From assembly GCA_963082975.1 (NCBI GenBank), contig OY720345.1, forward strand, positions 8,086,491-8,150,490: a stretch of 64,000 bases of DNA, in the 5' to 3' direction. Numbering within the stretch: position 1 is the stretch's first letter; every line of letters begins with the position of its first letter. The position numbers and the translations under genes are program-made. The notes beneath the pieces are model-generated. The model ran no database searches. It had not been told where the DNA came from and saw nothing but the letters and a program-made list of their open reading frames with translations. Source of the stretch: Labia minor. Its lineage: Eukaryota > Arthropoda > Insecta > Dermaptera > Spongiphoridae. Shown one piece after another: positions 1-12,173 of this stretch.

Positions 1-724
1 CCAGCTTATTATAACTATTTTCATAACAATGTGTCAACTGAGGAAAATTTTGAATTTACTTCTTACATCTTGTGGATGGCTTCCATATGTTAAACGAAAT
101 GACTTCAATTCTACACTATCGTTTGTTTAAATATATATATATATATATTATTTAAAGAAAGGAATCATCAATGCCAGAATGAGTAATAAAAAATAAATCA
201 AGAGAACCGCCCGCATGGGAAATACTTATTCATCTTTCTATTCGTACACCATAAAGTTAAATTGATGTACTTAATTGATGTTTTTAGAGTGGACTTAATT
301 AATTTAAACCATTTTAATCTGTTTATTTTTATTTATTCATAATTGATAAAAATATTAAATTAATAATTAATTAATCATTGAAATAATAATGAAAATTGGT
401 TTCTTAAGACCATTTTTACTATCTCGCAAGAACGAAAAAAACGAAATCGCCTCTTTTTAGCATCTTTCCTATTATAGCCTCCCATGATAATTTTAAAAGG
501 AAAAAATAACTAAAAATTTAATTTGCATAAATACTAACACGTTTGTAAAATAGCAAATTAAAAATATTATTATATACTATTTACTCACAAAAGTTTCATT
601 TTTACTCACAAAAATTTCATTTTTACCCCATTTGGGGTAATTTATCCGGGTTCCCCGACCGCTGACCTACATACATTCTCTATACCAGTACAAGTACAAG
701 TATAAATAGAAGTAACATATTTTT

Positions 725-1344
725 ACTATCTCGCTAGAGATAGTATTGCGATCACGAAAATTTTTGACGTTGAGATTTTGATGTTGTTATACGTTTTGAA
801 GGTTCCTGAATCATTTTCACTAAGGTTGAGAAAAATGTCTCTATGTGTGTGTGTGTGTGTGTGTATGTATGCAACCAAGGTTACGCAAAAACGGTTGAAC
901 TAGAATCATGAAATTTGGTACATGAACATTATTCAAAATTCATAGTTTTCTATCAACTTTTGAGAAATGTAGCTCAACAGAAAGAGGTCATTACCTACAA
1001 CGTTTTGATTTTTTTTCTTCTAAACTAAATAAAAAATTTTTATATTTATATTTTTTACGGTCACTTTAGAGGAGAAAAAATCAAAACGTTGTAGGTAATG
1101 AACCTCTGCCGGTTGAGCTACATTTCTCAAAAGTTGATAGAAAACTACGAATTTTGAATAATGCCCGTATACCAAATTTCATGATTCTAGCTCAAACCGT
1201 TCTTGAGTAATCTTGTCTACATACACAGACAGACAGACATTTTTCTCAACCTTAGTGAAAATGATTCAGGAACCTTCAAAACGTATAAAAAATGAAAAAC
1301 ATTGAAAATTTCCGTGATCGCAATACTATCTCTGGCGAAATAGT
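725..1344. repeat. Family A element, two 5' halves head to head (foldback)
   Basis: The left arm begins ACTATCTCGC and the right arm ends with its degenerate complement GCGAAATAGT. The arms, about 300 bases each, are inverted copies of one another around a centre near 1040. Both carry the family A landmarks: the GCGATCACGAAAATTTT block, the AGGTTCCTGAATCATTTTC block, a GT or CAGA microsatellite (844-864; 1224-1238), the motif CCAAATTTCAT and AACGTTTTGATT. Neither arm reaches the 3' stem-loop that ends full copies. RNA or single-stranded DNA from here would form a long hairpin. Confidence 0.8.
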
Positions 1345-1600
1345 AAAAATTTTAAGAAAAATAGAATCAAATTTGTTTCGATTTCCGTAACAAATTAAAA
1401 TAAAAACTTATTCATCATTTTACTTTCACTTATTTATAAATCTAAGAGGAAGTATTGTGATGGGTTAAAAATTGGAATTCAATGGAAATACTCGTTTTAA
1501 GTTTCCCTTACGCTCTGTGAATATGATCTGTTTATATATATTGGAACAGCCTGAACTCATTATTAAGACCAGATGATATGATATGATATGATATAGTATA

Positions 1601-2436
1601 GAGATCTGTTCAAAAGAAAAGGTGAATTCTGAATTTTCACAGGCTGTGTACATTCGATTATCGAAATTTTTTTTTTTGTTATATTTTGCACATTATGTTT
1701 CTCATATGTTGATATTATCAGCCATATTGGATTAGTAGTTTTTTATTTGACAACTGAAAAAGTAAGTGACGTTTTTGCGTGTTCTTCTTTTACTTAAAAA
1801 AAATGAATCAAAGAATCTGTATTAAATTTTGCGTTAAAAATGGAATAAAGTGCTCCCAAGCACTTAAAATGTAGACTGTGGCATTCGGCGAGTTTACTTT
1901 GTCTCAAAAAAAATGTTTATAAGTGGTACAAGCTTTACAAGTTCGATCAAATGTGAATGTTTTGCTTACTTACTATCTTCTTCGATTACAATGGCGTGCT
2001 TGCCAACAGGTCGTACTGTTAATAAGGAATATTACAAGGAACGTTTGTGTTAAGCAATACGGCTCAAACGATCGGAATTGTGGAAAAACAAATCATAGAT
2101 TCTGCATCATGATAATGCACACATCATAGCTTGTTCGTGATTTTCTGGCCAAAATCAACACCGTAATTATCCCTCAAACCACCGTATTCACCAGATTTGG
2201 CTCCCTGGGATTTTTTCCTATTCCCAAAACTGAAGATACCAATGAAAAGAAAGCGTTTTGACACAATTGATGCGATAAAGTCGGAATCGAAGATCGAGCC
2301 ATACCTAAGAGCGCATTTCAGAAGTGCTTCGACGATTGAAGGGGAATTAATTGGAAGGGGACAAAATGGATATTGATGAATAAATAAATACCTTTCGAAA
2401 CAATTCAAAATTCACCTTTTCTTTTGAACAAACCTC
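1601..2436 (+). mobile_element. Deleted mariner element with terminal inverted repeats
   Basis: The ends are inverted repeats of about 26-28 bases. The inner 22 bases (1607-1628 and 2409-2430, core TTCAAAAGAAAAGGTGAA) match perfectly, and the outermost bases differ at two positions. A TA precedes the left end (1599-1600), as expected for mariner insertion; the right flank no longer shows it. The element is about 0.84 kb against 1.3 kb for an intact mariner because the middle of the transposase is deleted. Confidence 0.85.
1803..2383 (+). pseudogene. mariner transposase remnant
   Basis: The reading begins MNQRICIKFCVKNG and continues with the typical mariner N-terminal words AFGEFTLSQKN and KWYKLYKFDQ. 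It then jumps directly to the catalytic-domain words QVRSNVNVLLT, HHDNAH, PYSPDLAPWDFFLFPKL and KMDIDE. About 100-150 residues between the DNA-binding half and the catalytic core are missing, including the first catalytic aspartate. Several frameshifts follow around 1975-2150. Mariner transposases are DD34D cut-and-paste enzymes of about 345 residues; this copy cannot encode one. It is readable only in pieces and is certainly inactive. Confidence 0.85.
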
Positions 2437-2613
2437 GAGCTTATATACATGATATAAAATAATTTCTATAATGAAAGATTAAAATTTTATAAACTATAAA
2501 TAATATTCAAAAAGTATCATATTTAAAATAATCGCGATAATTAGAAATTCAATAAACTTAAATAAAATTGAGATTTGGCTTGAAATATTTTTACTATTAG
2601 ATTGATAATTTTT

Positions 2614-3061
2614 ACTATCTCGCCAGCTAGAATCATTTAATTTGGTACATGGGCATTATTCAAAATTCGTAGTTTTCTATCAACTATTGAGAAATGTAGC
2701 TCAACCGGAAGAGGGTCATTACCTACAACGTTTTGATTTTTTTTCCTCTAAACTGACCATAAAAATAAAGCTATATGTTTGATAATTTTTCACATGATTA
2801 AAACTTGTATAAAACTGCTATATATAGAATTTCAGCTTGATTGAACGCCGAAAGTACCAGAATTAATTTTTTAACACTGCAAATCTCACGCGCCAACACG
2901 TGACGTGGTGCCATCAACAAAAAACCAAACACGCGCTGGTTTAATAAATATTATTTATTAATTTTAATTGATAATTAATTAAATTTAATTTAAATATAAT
3001 ATACATATTATGTTATTTAATCCAATTCAAATTACGAGATAGTCGAGTGGAGACACTCCAG
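2614..3061 (+). repeat. Family A element (Helentron-associated type), internally deleted
   Basis: The 5' tip ACTATCTCGCC is at 2614. The 3' end has the complementary block GAGATAGT followed by the stem-loop GAGTG-GAGA-CACTC and CCAG at 3061. Compared with the copy at 7885-8468, about 140 bases next to the 5' tip (microsatellite and GATTCAGGAACC block) are missing. The central AT-rich block and the CACGTGACGTGGTGCCATCAAC block are present. Confidence 0.8.
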
Positions 3062-3999
3062 CTAATTTAAAAATATTTTTATTTCTATAAATACAGATAG
3101 TAGAAAATACATAATATTTTCAGTACAAATTATACTATATAAATGGTCATTATGTGTATTCCTCTATAGTCTAACGTTTATACTACAATAGAGTGGCCCC
3201 TTCTCTATGAAAAAGTAACTATTATATGATACATTATACATAGAATTTGCCTTTTGATGTGCATTATCATAGTCGTATAACAAGATATCAATCATATTAA
3301 TAAATATTGTAGATGTAATCATTGATTTCTTAGAAAATATAATATTAAGAAAAATTTAATAAAATAATTTCTGACATTTTTTTTTTGATAAATTTATTTA
3401 TATTTCTGATTTGTATAATCTTGAAAAATATCATTGATTTAATTACCCAAACATTCCTGAGTTATGTCAATGTTGATTTTACTGATAATGCTGTTAGAAT
3501 AACCATAATAATAGTTTTAGTTAGGACACACCTATATAAAGATTTTTTTTTTGGACCTTAAAACATTTATTTTAATTGAGAATTTAATTTAATATTCTAG
3601 GATGAATACTTTTCTAAAATTTCCAAGCTATAAGCTATAAATTCGAAGAAAAAATAATTAAAAAATTGTGTAAACTATGGAATGTACATAAAATAGTAAT
3701 AATTTGAAATAAATGAGAAGCACAACGGGACTCTGGAATTTGCCTCGGAGGATGAATGAATGATTCAATAAATGTTTTTAGATATATGACTGAGTATAAC
3801 GAATCTGGAAGTATTAGTATGAATAAAATGCCTACTCTCTCTTCTATAATTTATAATATTTAAAAATATTCCAAATAAATGGAAGGGAATTGATTATAAG
3901 TGAGCTATTGAAAATTTCTCAAATATTTTGATTCTTATAAATTTAATAAAATTTCGAGCTTATCTGATTTAAAATGGTTTAATTTATATATAACAAAAG
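3062..3999. other. Spacer between two converging family A copies
   Basis: This is AT-rich sequence lying between the 3' ends of the family A copies at 2614-3061 and 4000-4587. I see no open frame with coding character, no RNA gene and no repeat match elsewhere in the window. Confidence 0.5.
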
Positions 4000-4433
4000 C
4001 TAGAGTGTCTCCACTCGACTATCTCGCAAATTTGAATTGGATTAATTAACATGTTTTATATTTCAATTAAATTAATTAAATTATAAATTAAAATTAATAA
4101 ATAATATTTATTAAATTGAATTATTGGTTCTTTGTTGATGGCACCACGTCAAGTGTTGGCGGGTGCAGTGTTAAAAAATGGTACTTTCAGCGATTCAAAC
4201 AAACTGAAATTCTATACAGTTTTATACAATTTTTAATCATGTGAAAAATTATCAAACATATATCTTTATTTTTACGGTCAATTTAGAGGAAAAAAATGAA
4301 AACGTGGTAGGTAATGACCCTCGTCCGGATGAGCTACATTTCTCAAAAGTTGATAGAAAACTACCAATTTTTAATAATTCCCGTATCACAAATTTCATTA
4401 TTCTAGCTCAAACCGTTTTTGCGTAATCTTGTT

Positions 4434-4473
<40 letters not shown>

Positions 4474-4587
4474 GAGACATTTTTTTCAACTTTAATGAAA
4501 ATGATTCAGGAACCTTCAAAACGTATAAAAACATCAAAATCTCATCGAAAATTTTCGTGATCGCAATACTATCTCTGGCAAGATAGT
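4000..4587 (-). repeat. Family A element, near full length
   Basis: Read on the minus strand, the 5' tip is at 4587 (ACTATCTTGCCAGAGATAGT, itself a short palindrome). Then come GCGATCACGAAAATTTT, the GATTCAGGAACC block, a GT/TGTA microsatellite (4436-4472), CCAAATTTC and AT-rich DNA. The set-back inverted repeat GCGAGATAGT and the stem-loop GAGTG-GAGA-CACTC end the element at about 4000. It matches 7885-8468 along its full length. Confidence 0.85.
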
Positions 4588-7500
4588 AAAACTGTATTTA
4601 CTATCTCCCCACACATTTCCCCGTTAATTTTTTGAATGATTAAATTAATAATTTATTAATACGATATAATTTAAATCTATTAAATTATTTGTAGTTTTAG
4701 AAATACAATCACAACAATGTCAGTATAATTTTATAAATAATAATATAATTATTTTTTTTTGAAAAATATATGCAAACAAATTTATGCCAAGGTTAAAAAA
4801 TTTTAAATTTTTTCGTAATCATTACGCACGCTAACAATTGAAGTAAATTAATATTTACTCTATGTTTAATAGTATCTGTCAAGTAGTATCTTATCAAAAA
4901 AATTAATCCGTAGATTATTAGTAATTATAAAGATAATTAATATGTATTTAATAGATTTCTTATTTTTTTTACATATAGAAAAGGGCAGACTTTATTTTAT
5001 TTAAATTTAAAAAAATATGAAAATAAATTAATTAATTAATAGACCATTGGTAATTTATTAAAAATTATTTTATAATCCATCTATTTAATGTCTTATGTGT
5101 CAGATCCGAGAGGGCCCCAAAAGTGAAAATAATGAATATCAAAAATTGTGAAATATTTTTTTAAATAATAAAACTGCAACTTTTTTTACGTTTACTACAC
5201 AAAAATACTTATATTAAGCAATATTGTATCACAAATAAATATTAAAAATTAAGCTATACTTTTCCAAATTTATATATATCATTAAAAATCTTCGTCATCC
5301 TTACATTTATTTCAATAAAAAGAAAAATAAATTAAAAAAAAACAAGGATAAATATATATTATTTATTATTTTAATTTTAAATGCTTAAAATATGTAAATC
5401 TTTATGAAATTAATAGTTTATTAGACAAACTAATAATAATAATTTCAAATTGTATAAAATAAATTTAATTAAATTGTTATATTGTATATATTTAAATATA
5501 AAGTAACTTTTAAACAAAATCTTGAAAAAATTCAAATGTAATGAAATTTATTGATATTAAAAAAAATATTTAAAAATTTATTTATAATATTAATTTATTT
5601 GTGTTTGTCGGTTTTTGACAATTATATTTCGTATTTTTTTATTCATTTCCTAAGAGATGTAAAAATATTTTATTTTTTTAATTTTTCATAATGTGTAAAC
5701 TAAAATTAAACTTAAAAATATAAATCTTAATAAGCATAATGAAAATATTAGAGCTGAGATAATGTGGTAACACCAGAAATGCGCATAAAGAAAATATCTC
5801 AATAAATTTAAAACTTCACCAAGTGTTTAATTAAAAATTATTTTTATTCAATCTTGTATCTTTAAGTTAAATTATATTTTACATAACATAGTAAATTTTT
5901 TCAACTGGTCCATATCGTTAAATCAATTAATTTCATAAACCTCTAAATGAATTTTTTTTTAAAGATTTAATATTTTATGTTTAACAATGACATGAAAAAT
6001 TTGCTTAATTATTTTTTTTTATCAATCCTCCTATTTAATTTATTTTAAATTTTAAATTTCTATTTTTGAATCTGTCTAAATAAATAAAAAAAAATTTTCC
6101 GATTTTTCTTATATATTCTCGTTATTCATTCACATTCTGAATTTTAAATTTTAAATTACAGATTAAAAAAAAAAAAATTATTAAAATATGAAAAAAAAAA
6201 TATTTTTCTATCTTAAGTTTTAATTTTAAGATCAGAAAACAATACAATAGTTTAATTATAAATTTTTGTTTATTTAAATTAAAATATATTGTTTTTCAAA
6301 TTTGCAATGACCTTTTACAATAGATATGACAATTAATTCTGAAAGTCAAAAAAGTTAGTGATGAGTGGGGGTTTCCGTATTAATAGATAATCATTTATCT
6401 TGAAAAATGGGTATTATTTAAAAAAAAAATAAATAAATGTTGAAGCAGAAAGATATTTAAGGGTAGTATTTAATTTTTAATTAATAAATAAATTTTAACC
6501 CGCTAACTTTGATAAATAAAAATTACATGTAAATATAATATAGAAATTGTTTGTGAATTGCAATAATAGATAAAAAATATAATTGAAAAACTTGTTGTTA
6601 TTTACCCCATAAAACTAATTTAAATATACAATATTGAAATAAATAAATAAATTAATTAAAATATATAGATACTTACTTTTTTCTTTTATTTATTTAGTTT
6701 GCAAAATAGAAAAAAATTTATTTTACCGAGTTTTTAAATACATATTTTAATATTCAATTAAAAAATATCATAAATGAAAATTTTCATAAATTATTTTGAA
6801 TAAAAAGTAATGATCGATCACTTTCACTATTATTATGACGTTGAGTTATTAGTAAATAATGTTTTCATTTGTTTTTTTTATAAATTAATCACATAGAGAA
6901 GTATCTTATATGAAATATTGTCAACAACTGACTAAACAAGTGACTAAACTAAACATCAATGCGTGAGAGATTAATTGATCAACATTCTATGCGTATCTGA
7001 AAGAGAGCAGCACTTGCATGAAAGAGTTAATATAACCGCCATATTTAAGGTAAGAATTTATATAAATTATAAAGAAAAATTTTTTCAATTGATCTCAAGT
7101 AAATCTTTAAATCAGCGGTTGGAGTTCTCTGTGGTATATAAATATATAACTCTCCCTTTTTTTATATTTTCTTTTGTTTACGTATATGAGAATAAATATT
7201 TATTTCTCTAAATACAAAGGCCTGAATGATATCTTATCTAAAATGGTTAAAAATCCATAATTTCTGGTAATATTAATATTTACCACCGTGAAGAGCTTAG
7301 GAAATTAATTCTGGAAACATCCTAAATTTTGGTAATTTCCCTTTCAGATAAAAAATATAAATATTTTCAGGTATAAAATTTGTCAGAAAAAAATCTGAGA
7401 TAACGAAATATATATACGTGGAAATGAATAAAAAAATTCTATGAACAATTTTAAAATGCTAAAAGTTAATTTTCAAAATATAAGAAAATTAAATATTTAA

Positions 7501-7884
7501 AGGAAATAAATAAAATAAGCACGAAGAATATATATATATATATATATATAATATATTCGGGAATATTAAAGTTATGATGTGTACAAGTATATATATTAAG
7601 TCAAAAAATTGCTCTTATTTTCAAAATTATTGTCTAGGAGTAAAGTTGTTTTATAATAAAACTAGTAAGTACCATGTTTTAGTTATTTTGTACGGGTGTG
7701 AAGCATGGTCAAATACTTTCAAATAAAGGTTATTAAAAATTAAATTTAAATTAACATTTATGGAAGCTTTAAACATCGTTGTGTAAGATTTTATTCATTA
7801 TTATAATTGTAGGAGAGTGATTTTCAAGTAATGTGCCACACGACTTTTGAGTAATTTTTGAAGCGTGCCCGCACAATAAAAAAT
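4588..7884. other. AT-rich intergenic stretch without recognisable genes
   Basis: More than 3 kb of very AT-rich DNA with poly-A/T runs and a TA microsatellite near 7530-7550. The longest open frames (for example 6975-7211) have no recognisable motif and AT-driven composition. The only identifiable item is a LINE scrap near 7676-7735. Confidence 0.6.
7676..7735 (+). pseudogene. LINE 3'-end scrap
   Basis: It translates to VLVILYGCEAWSNTFK followed by a stop. The YGCEAWS word is the conserved segment just after the reverse-transcriptase domain of many insect LINEs, and the same word recurs in the fragments at 14120-14400 and 35690-36035. Too short to place in a clade. Confidence 0.5.
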
Positions 7885-8468
7885 CTGGAGTGTCTCCACT
7901 CGACTATCTCGCAATTTGAATTGGATTAAATAACATATATTAATTTAAATTAAATTAATTAAATTATAAATTAAAATTAATAAATAATATTTATTAAACC
8001 AGCGCATGTTTGGCTCTTAGTTGATTGCACCACATCACGTGTTGGCGCGTGATTTGCAGTCGTGTTAAAAAATTAATTCCGGTACTTTCAGCGATTCAAT
8101 CAAGCTGAAATTCTATATATAGCAGTTTTATACAATTATTAATCATGTGAAAAATTATCAAACATATATCTTTATTTTTACGGTCACTTTAGAAGAAAAA
8201 AAAATCAAAACATTGTAGGTAATGACCCTCTTCCGGTTGAGCTACATTTCTCAAAAGTTGATAGAAAACTATGAATTTTGAATAATACCCATGTACCAAA
8301 TTTCATCATTCTAGCTCAAACCGTTTTTGCGTAATCTTGGTTACATACATACATACACACAGAGACAGACATTTTTCTCAATCTTAGTGAAAATGATTCA
8401 GGAACCTTCAAAACGTATAAAAACATCGAAAATTTTCGTGATCGCAATACTATCCCTGGCGAGATAGT
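7885..8468 (-). repeat. Family A element, full-length reference copy
   Basis: On the minus strand the 5' tip ACTATCTCGCCAGGGATAGT is at 8468. It is followed by GCGATCACGAAAATTTTCG, the AGGTTCCTGAATCATTTTC block, TGTCTGTCTCTGTG with TGTATGTA repeats, CCAAATTT and TAGTTTTCTATCAAC. The AT-rich core precedes the set-back repeat GCGAGATAGTCGAGTGG and the terminal stem-loop near 7886-7900. It lies 279 bases beyond the CLCC1 stop codon. Confidence 0.85.
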
Positions 8469-8746
8469 AAAAAAGGATAGGAGAGAAGGAAACAAATAGC
8501 AATTAAAATAGGAGAATTAGAAGATTATATTAATTGAATGAAACTAGTTCAAAATTTGTTGATGCTGTTAAGATCAGAAGTGTCACCTTAAAGATATTAG
8601 AATCTATTTCTTATTTTTATAAAATGCAAAAACAACGGTGTCAAAATTAATAATATTTTAAAATTTAATAATAATAATAAATGTTTGGTTAAAAATTTTT
8701 AATAAGTTAATAAATAATATACAAAAATAAAACAAAAACACACCGA

Positions 8747-11656
8747 TTAAACACTATCTAAAGTTTTTTGTTTTAATATAGCATTTTTATTTATAATTTC
8801 TTCTGCACATTGCATAATTTCAGTTAACTCTTTTATATTAATAGGTAATAATTCTTTTGTAATACATTCACTTTCAGGGTCATTTGACATTTTAATTTTA
8901 ATTAAATTGATTTTATCTTGTAATGTTTTTAAATTTTCATCAAAACTAAGAATAGAATCTTTCTTAAACTCTTGAATTCTTTCATTTGATTCTCCAAAAT
9001 TTTCATTAAAACTAATAGAATCTTTAGTAAGTTCTTGAATTCTCTCGACAGGTTTTTCAATATTTGCATAAATATTCAAATGAATGCTAGGCTTTTCTTT
9101 ATGTATATTTTCTTCTATTGACGTTTGTGAATTTGTTGAATGATTCGAATTTTGTAAATTATTTGTCGTAGAAAATATCTAAAATTATAAATTATACATT
9201 GAAATCAATTTATAAATTTATATTATATAAATATATTTGATGTATATGGTATCTCAAATTTATTCCAGGTCCCTGTCTTAGTCAAGGTAAATTTTTAATA
9301 TATATTTTTTTAATATTTATAAAGTTGTACGAATTCCCTAAGACCTATTGCGGTTGGGATACACTGAATACTCGTAATTAATATATATATTTCTACAATA
9401 TTATTATGAAGATAATCTGTAAAATTTGTTTAATTAATTTTTAGATGTACCTAGGATCGAAATAAATAATAAATTATTAATAATAATATCTAATATTATA
9501 AATAATACATTAATATAGATTAAATTTAAATAAGTAAAAATATATTTTGTGTGATAGAAGGATTTTTATTTTCGAAATTTGATTAGCTAAAAATATGGAT
9601 TATATATAAATAGGTAAAACCTTATTTGTTTTGTATTCTCATCAATCTTGTTAACATAAAAATAAGAACTTTAAATATCCGGTATTTTGTTAATCTAATA
9701 TTTGTGCATGGAATGGTCGTGTTATAATTAGATTATATTATAATAGTTGATGATGAATAACCTCCCTTCCTGGATTAATCGAACAACAAGGACGGTTACA
9801 TAAATTTTGATTTTGTGGAATTCGTGTTTCCTGTTAGAAAAAGATTACTTAATAGCCAAAGAGATACCATCATACATATACCTATATAAATATGTATATA
9901 TATATATATATTTATTTACCTTATTAAATAAATAAACAAGTCCTCCATTGATTGACAAATACAAAAACATAATTATTAAAATAATAATCAAAACATTACT
10001 GATTAAATTTTTGAAAAAAAAATTGAAAATATAAGAGTCGCTTTCTGAAATGTAAAAAATATATTATTATTTAAAAAATTAAAAAATGCCCTCAACTCAA
10101 CTACTGTAAAAATTAATAAACCGAAAATTGGTAGTAATTATCCCTATTACTTTAATCTAGGTGCTCTATCTACAAATACCTATAGATTAAGAAAAAATTA
10201 TACAAATAAATAAAGTAATTTTAGGTGTATGAGTTCATATTGACAAGTAAATGTTCTGTAAACACATATAAAACATTTATAATTGAATAATTTTACTATT
10301 TTTATTGTTTTACTAATATAACTAAATTGTTATGTTATAATAATTGTAACATAAAGTTTAAATTTTCTTTATATATTAATATTATTAACTTATTTAAAAC
10401 AAATAAATAGTATGTAAAAATTAAAAAAAAAACAAACCCATTGATGAATTAATAAAAATATTTAATCCCTCCCCAAAAATAGAAGCAATTTCAGTCGTAA
10501 TTTGCCGAAAAGTTTTTGATAAAACTTTAATTGGATTTAATTGAATGTCATCTGGAATATAATTTTGACATTCTGATGTTGCAAATGAATCTTCTAGTTT
10601 ACAATATGAAGGAATATTTGGATTATTTTTAATATATATCCATTGTTCTTTTAATTGTTCCTAGAATAAAGATAGAATTATGAAAAATAACAATTAATTA
10701 CAAATATTTGTATTTGTAAAAAAATGTGAATAAAAATTATGGATAATTTTAGACGTAATGTTCCTATATGAAATTAATTTCATTCAAAATCAAAAGTAAT
10801 AAAAAAATATTAACATGTTCATCCTTCAAATTTAAAATTAAAATATTCTCTCAGTAAATTAATATAATATATTTTTTAAAAAAATTTATTAAAAAAAAAA
10901 GAAATTAAATTCTAGATATACATTTTTCATATCTTGATAATATTGTTGATGCGAAATAACAGTAAAAATAAAAAAATAAATCATAAATCCTTTTAAAGGT
11001 GATAAAAACTTGAAAAACCAAAATATAAATAGTAGTATCGGCAGATAGAAGTAAAGGCAAATTTCAATCAGCTGAAAAATAAAGAAAAATAAATATGTAA
11101 ATTGTAGAATAATCAAAACAAAACCACATACTTACATTCTTTATATTAATATTAGATATTAAAAAATTAGACAATTGATTAATACATTCATAATTAGATG
11201 GATAACTAAAAGAATTAGAGAAAATAGTATCTATATTTCTTATAGGATAATTCAAATCATCACTTTTAAGAAATTTTTCAATATTTTCTTGTTCACTTTG
11301 AGATAATTTTATAACTAATTGATTTTCTGTTAAATCTGTATTACAATAATATAGCATATATTGTATTAATCTTTTATAATAAAATATTATTTCAATAACT
11401 TTCTGATTTACAGAATTGTTTATATCATTTTCATCTCTTTTTTGAAAAAAAACAAAACAAAAACAAATGAATAGAATTATTCATTATATATAAATTAATT
11501 CTTGATATTATATTAATACCTTTTTATCATCTGTTTTGTATTATGATCATAATCTTGCATATTAAGTGGATCTACCCAATCATCATCTTTTATGCATTGA
11601 TTGATATAAAGTTGGTTAAAAATTAAACAAAAGAAAATATAAAAATAAGATTTCAT
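8747..11656 (-). CDS. CLCC1: Chloride channel CLIC-like protein 1 (ER membrane)
   Basis: Seven coding exons join in phase: 11656-11520, 11436-11136, 11071-10922, 10660-10438, 10044-9920, 9840-9772 and 9178-8747, giving about 478 residues (human CLCC1 is about 550). Residues 1-20 form a signal peptide. The mature N-terminus carries DDDWVDPLNMQDYD, which closely matches the DDDW(I/V)DP signature of the family. Hydrophobic segments lie in exon 3 (about 147-190, two passes) and exon 5 (about 283-310). Exon 4 has the family-like QLKEQW...C...C stretch, and the tail is polar and low complexity. CLCC1 is an endoplasmic reticulum protein proposed to conduct anions and support ER ion balance. Identity rests on the N-terminal signature plus matching topology; the rest is quite diverged. 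The first ATG was chosen because it starts the signal peptide. Confidence 0.85.
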
Positions 11657-12173
11657 TTCAAACTTTTTAATATGCAGTACTATTTAATACAATAAAATAT
11701 TTGACAAATTAATTAAAAATTGTTATATAAAATAATATTAGAAAAATAAATATAAATTAATATTAGGTTCAATCACAGTTCGTTCGAGTGGTTTTGAGTG
11801 GTTTCTATTTATTTAAAAAAACGATACGGATGGTCTGTGAACTAAATTTTACTATATTGAATTGTATCAATTTATATATTTGTCAAATTCATTTTTAATA
11901 TACATGTCTTAAATGTGGTTAAATTATACATAAATTATTAACTTTTAAAACCCCTCAATAATAGACAAATAAGACTATTTTATTTAGTATATGTGTTATA
12001 TTACACCTTTAAAAGAAAATTGTCATTTTTTTTCTTTTAATCATATGTATATTTTTTCATGATTATTATTTTAATCCAGAAGACCTTTATATATGTTTAT
12101 ATTAATAGTTTAATTGTTTTTGTTTAATATATTATATTATCTCATATAATTTGATGTAATTGTGAAAAAAACT
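11657..12173. promoter_or_regulatory. Shared spacer between divergent CLCC1 and MECR
   Basis: The start codons of the two divergent genes are 517 bases apart, so the stretch must hold both promoters and both 5' leaders. It is AT-rich; the only locally GC-richer patch is near 11765-11840. No definite core promoter element can be assigned by eye. Confidence 0.5.

Noticed and set aside
12162-12173. Four-codon extension of MECR to a GTG
   Set aside because: GTG is not a normal start for a eukaryotic nuclear gene; the first ATG at 12174 already yields a plausible mitochondrial presequence.
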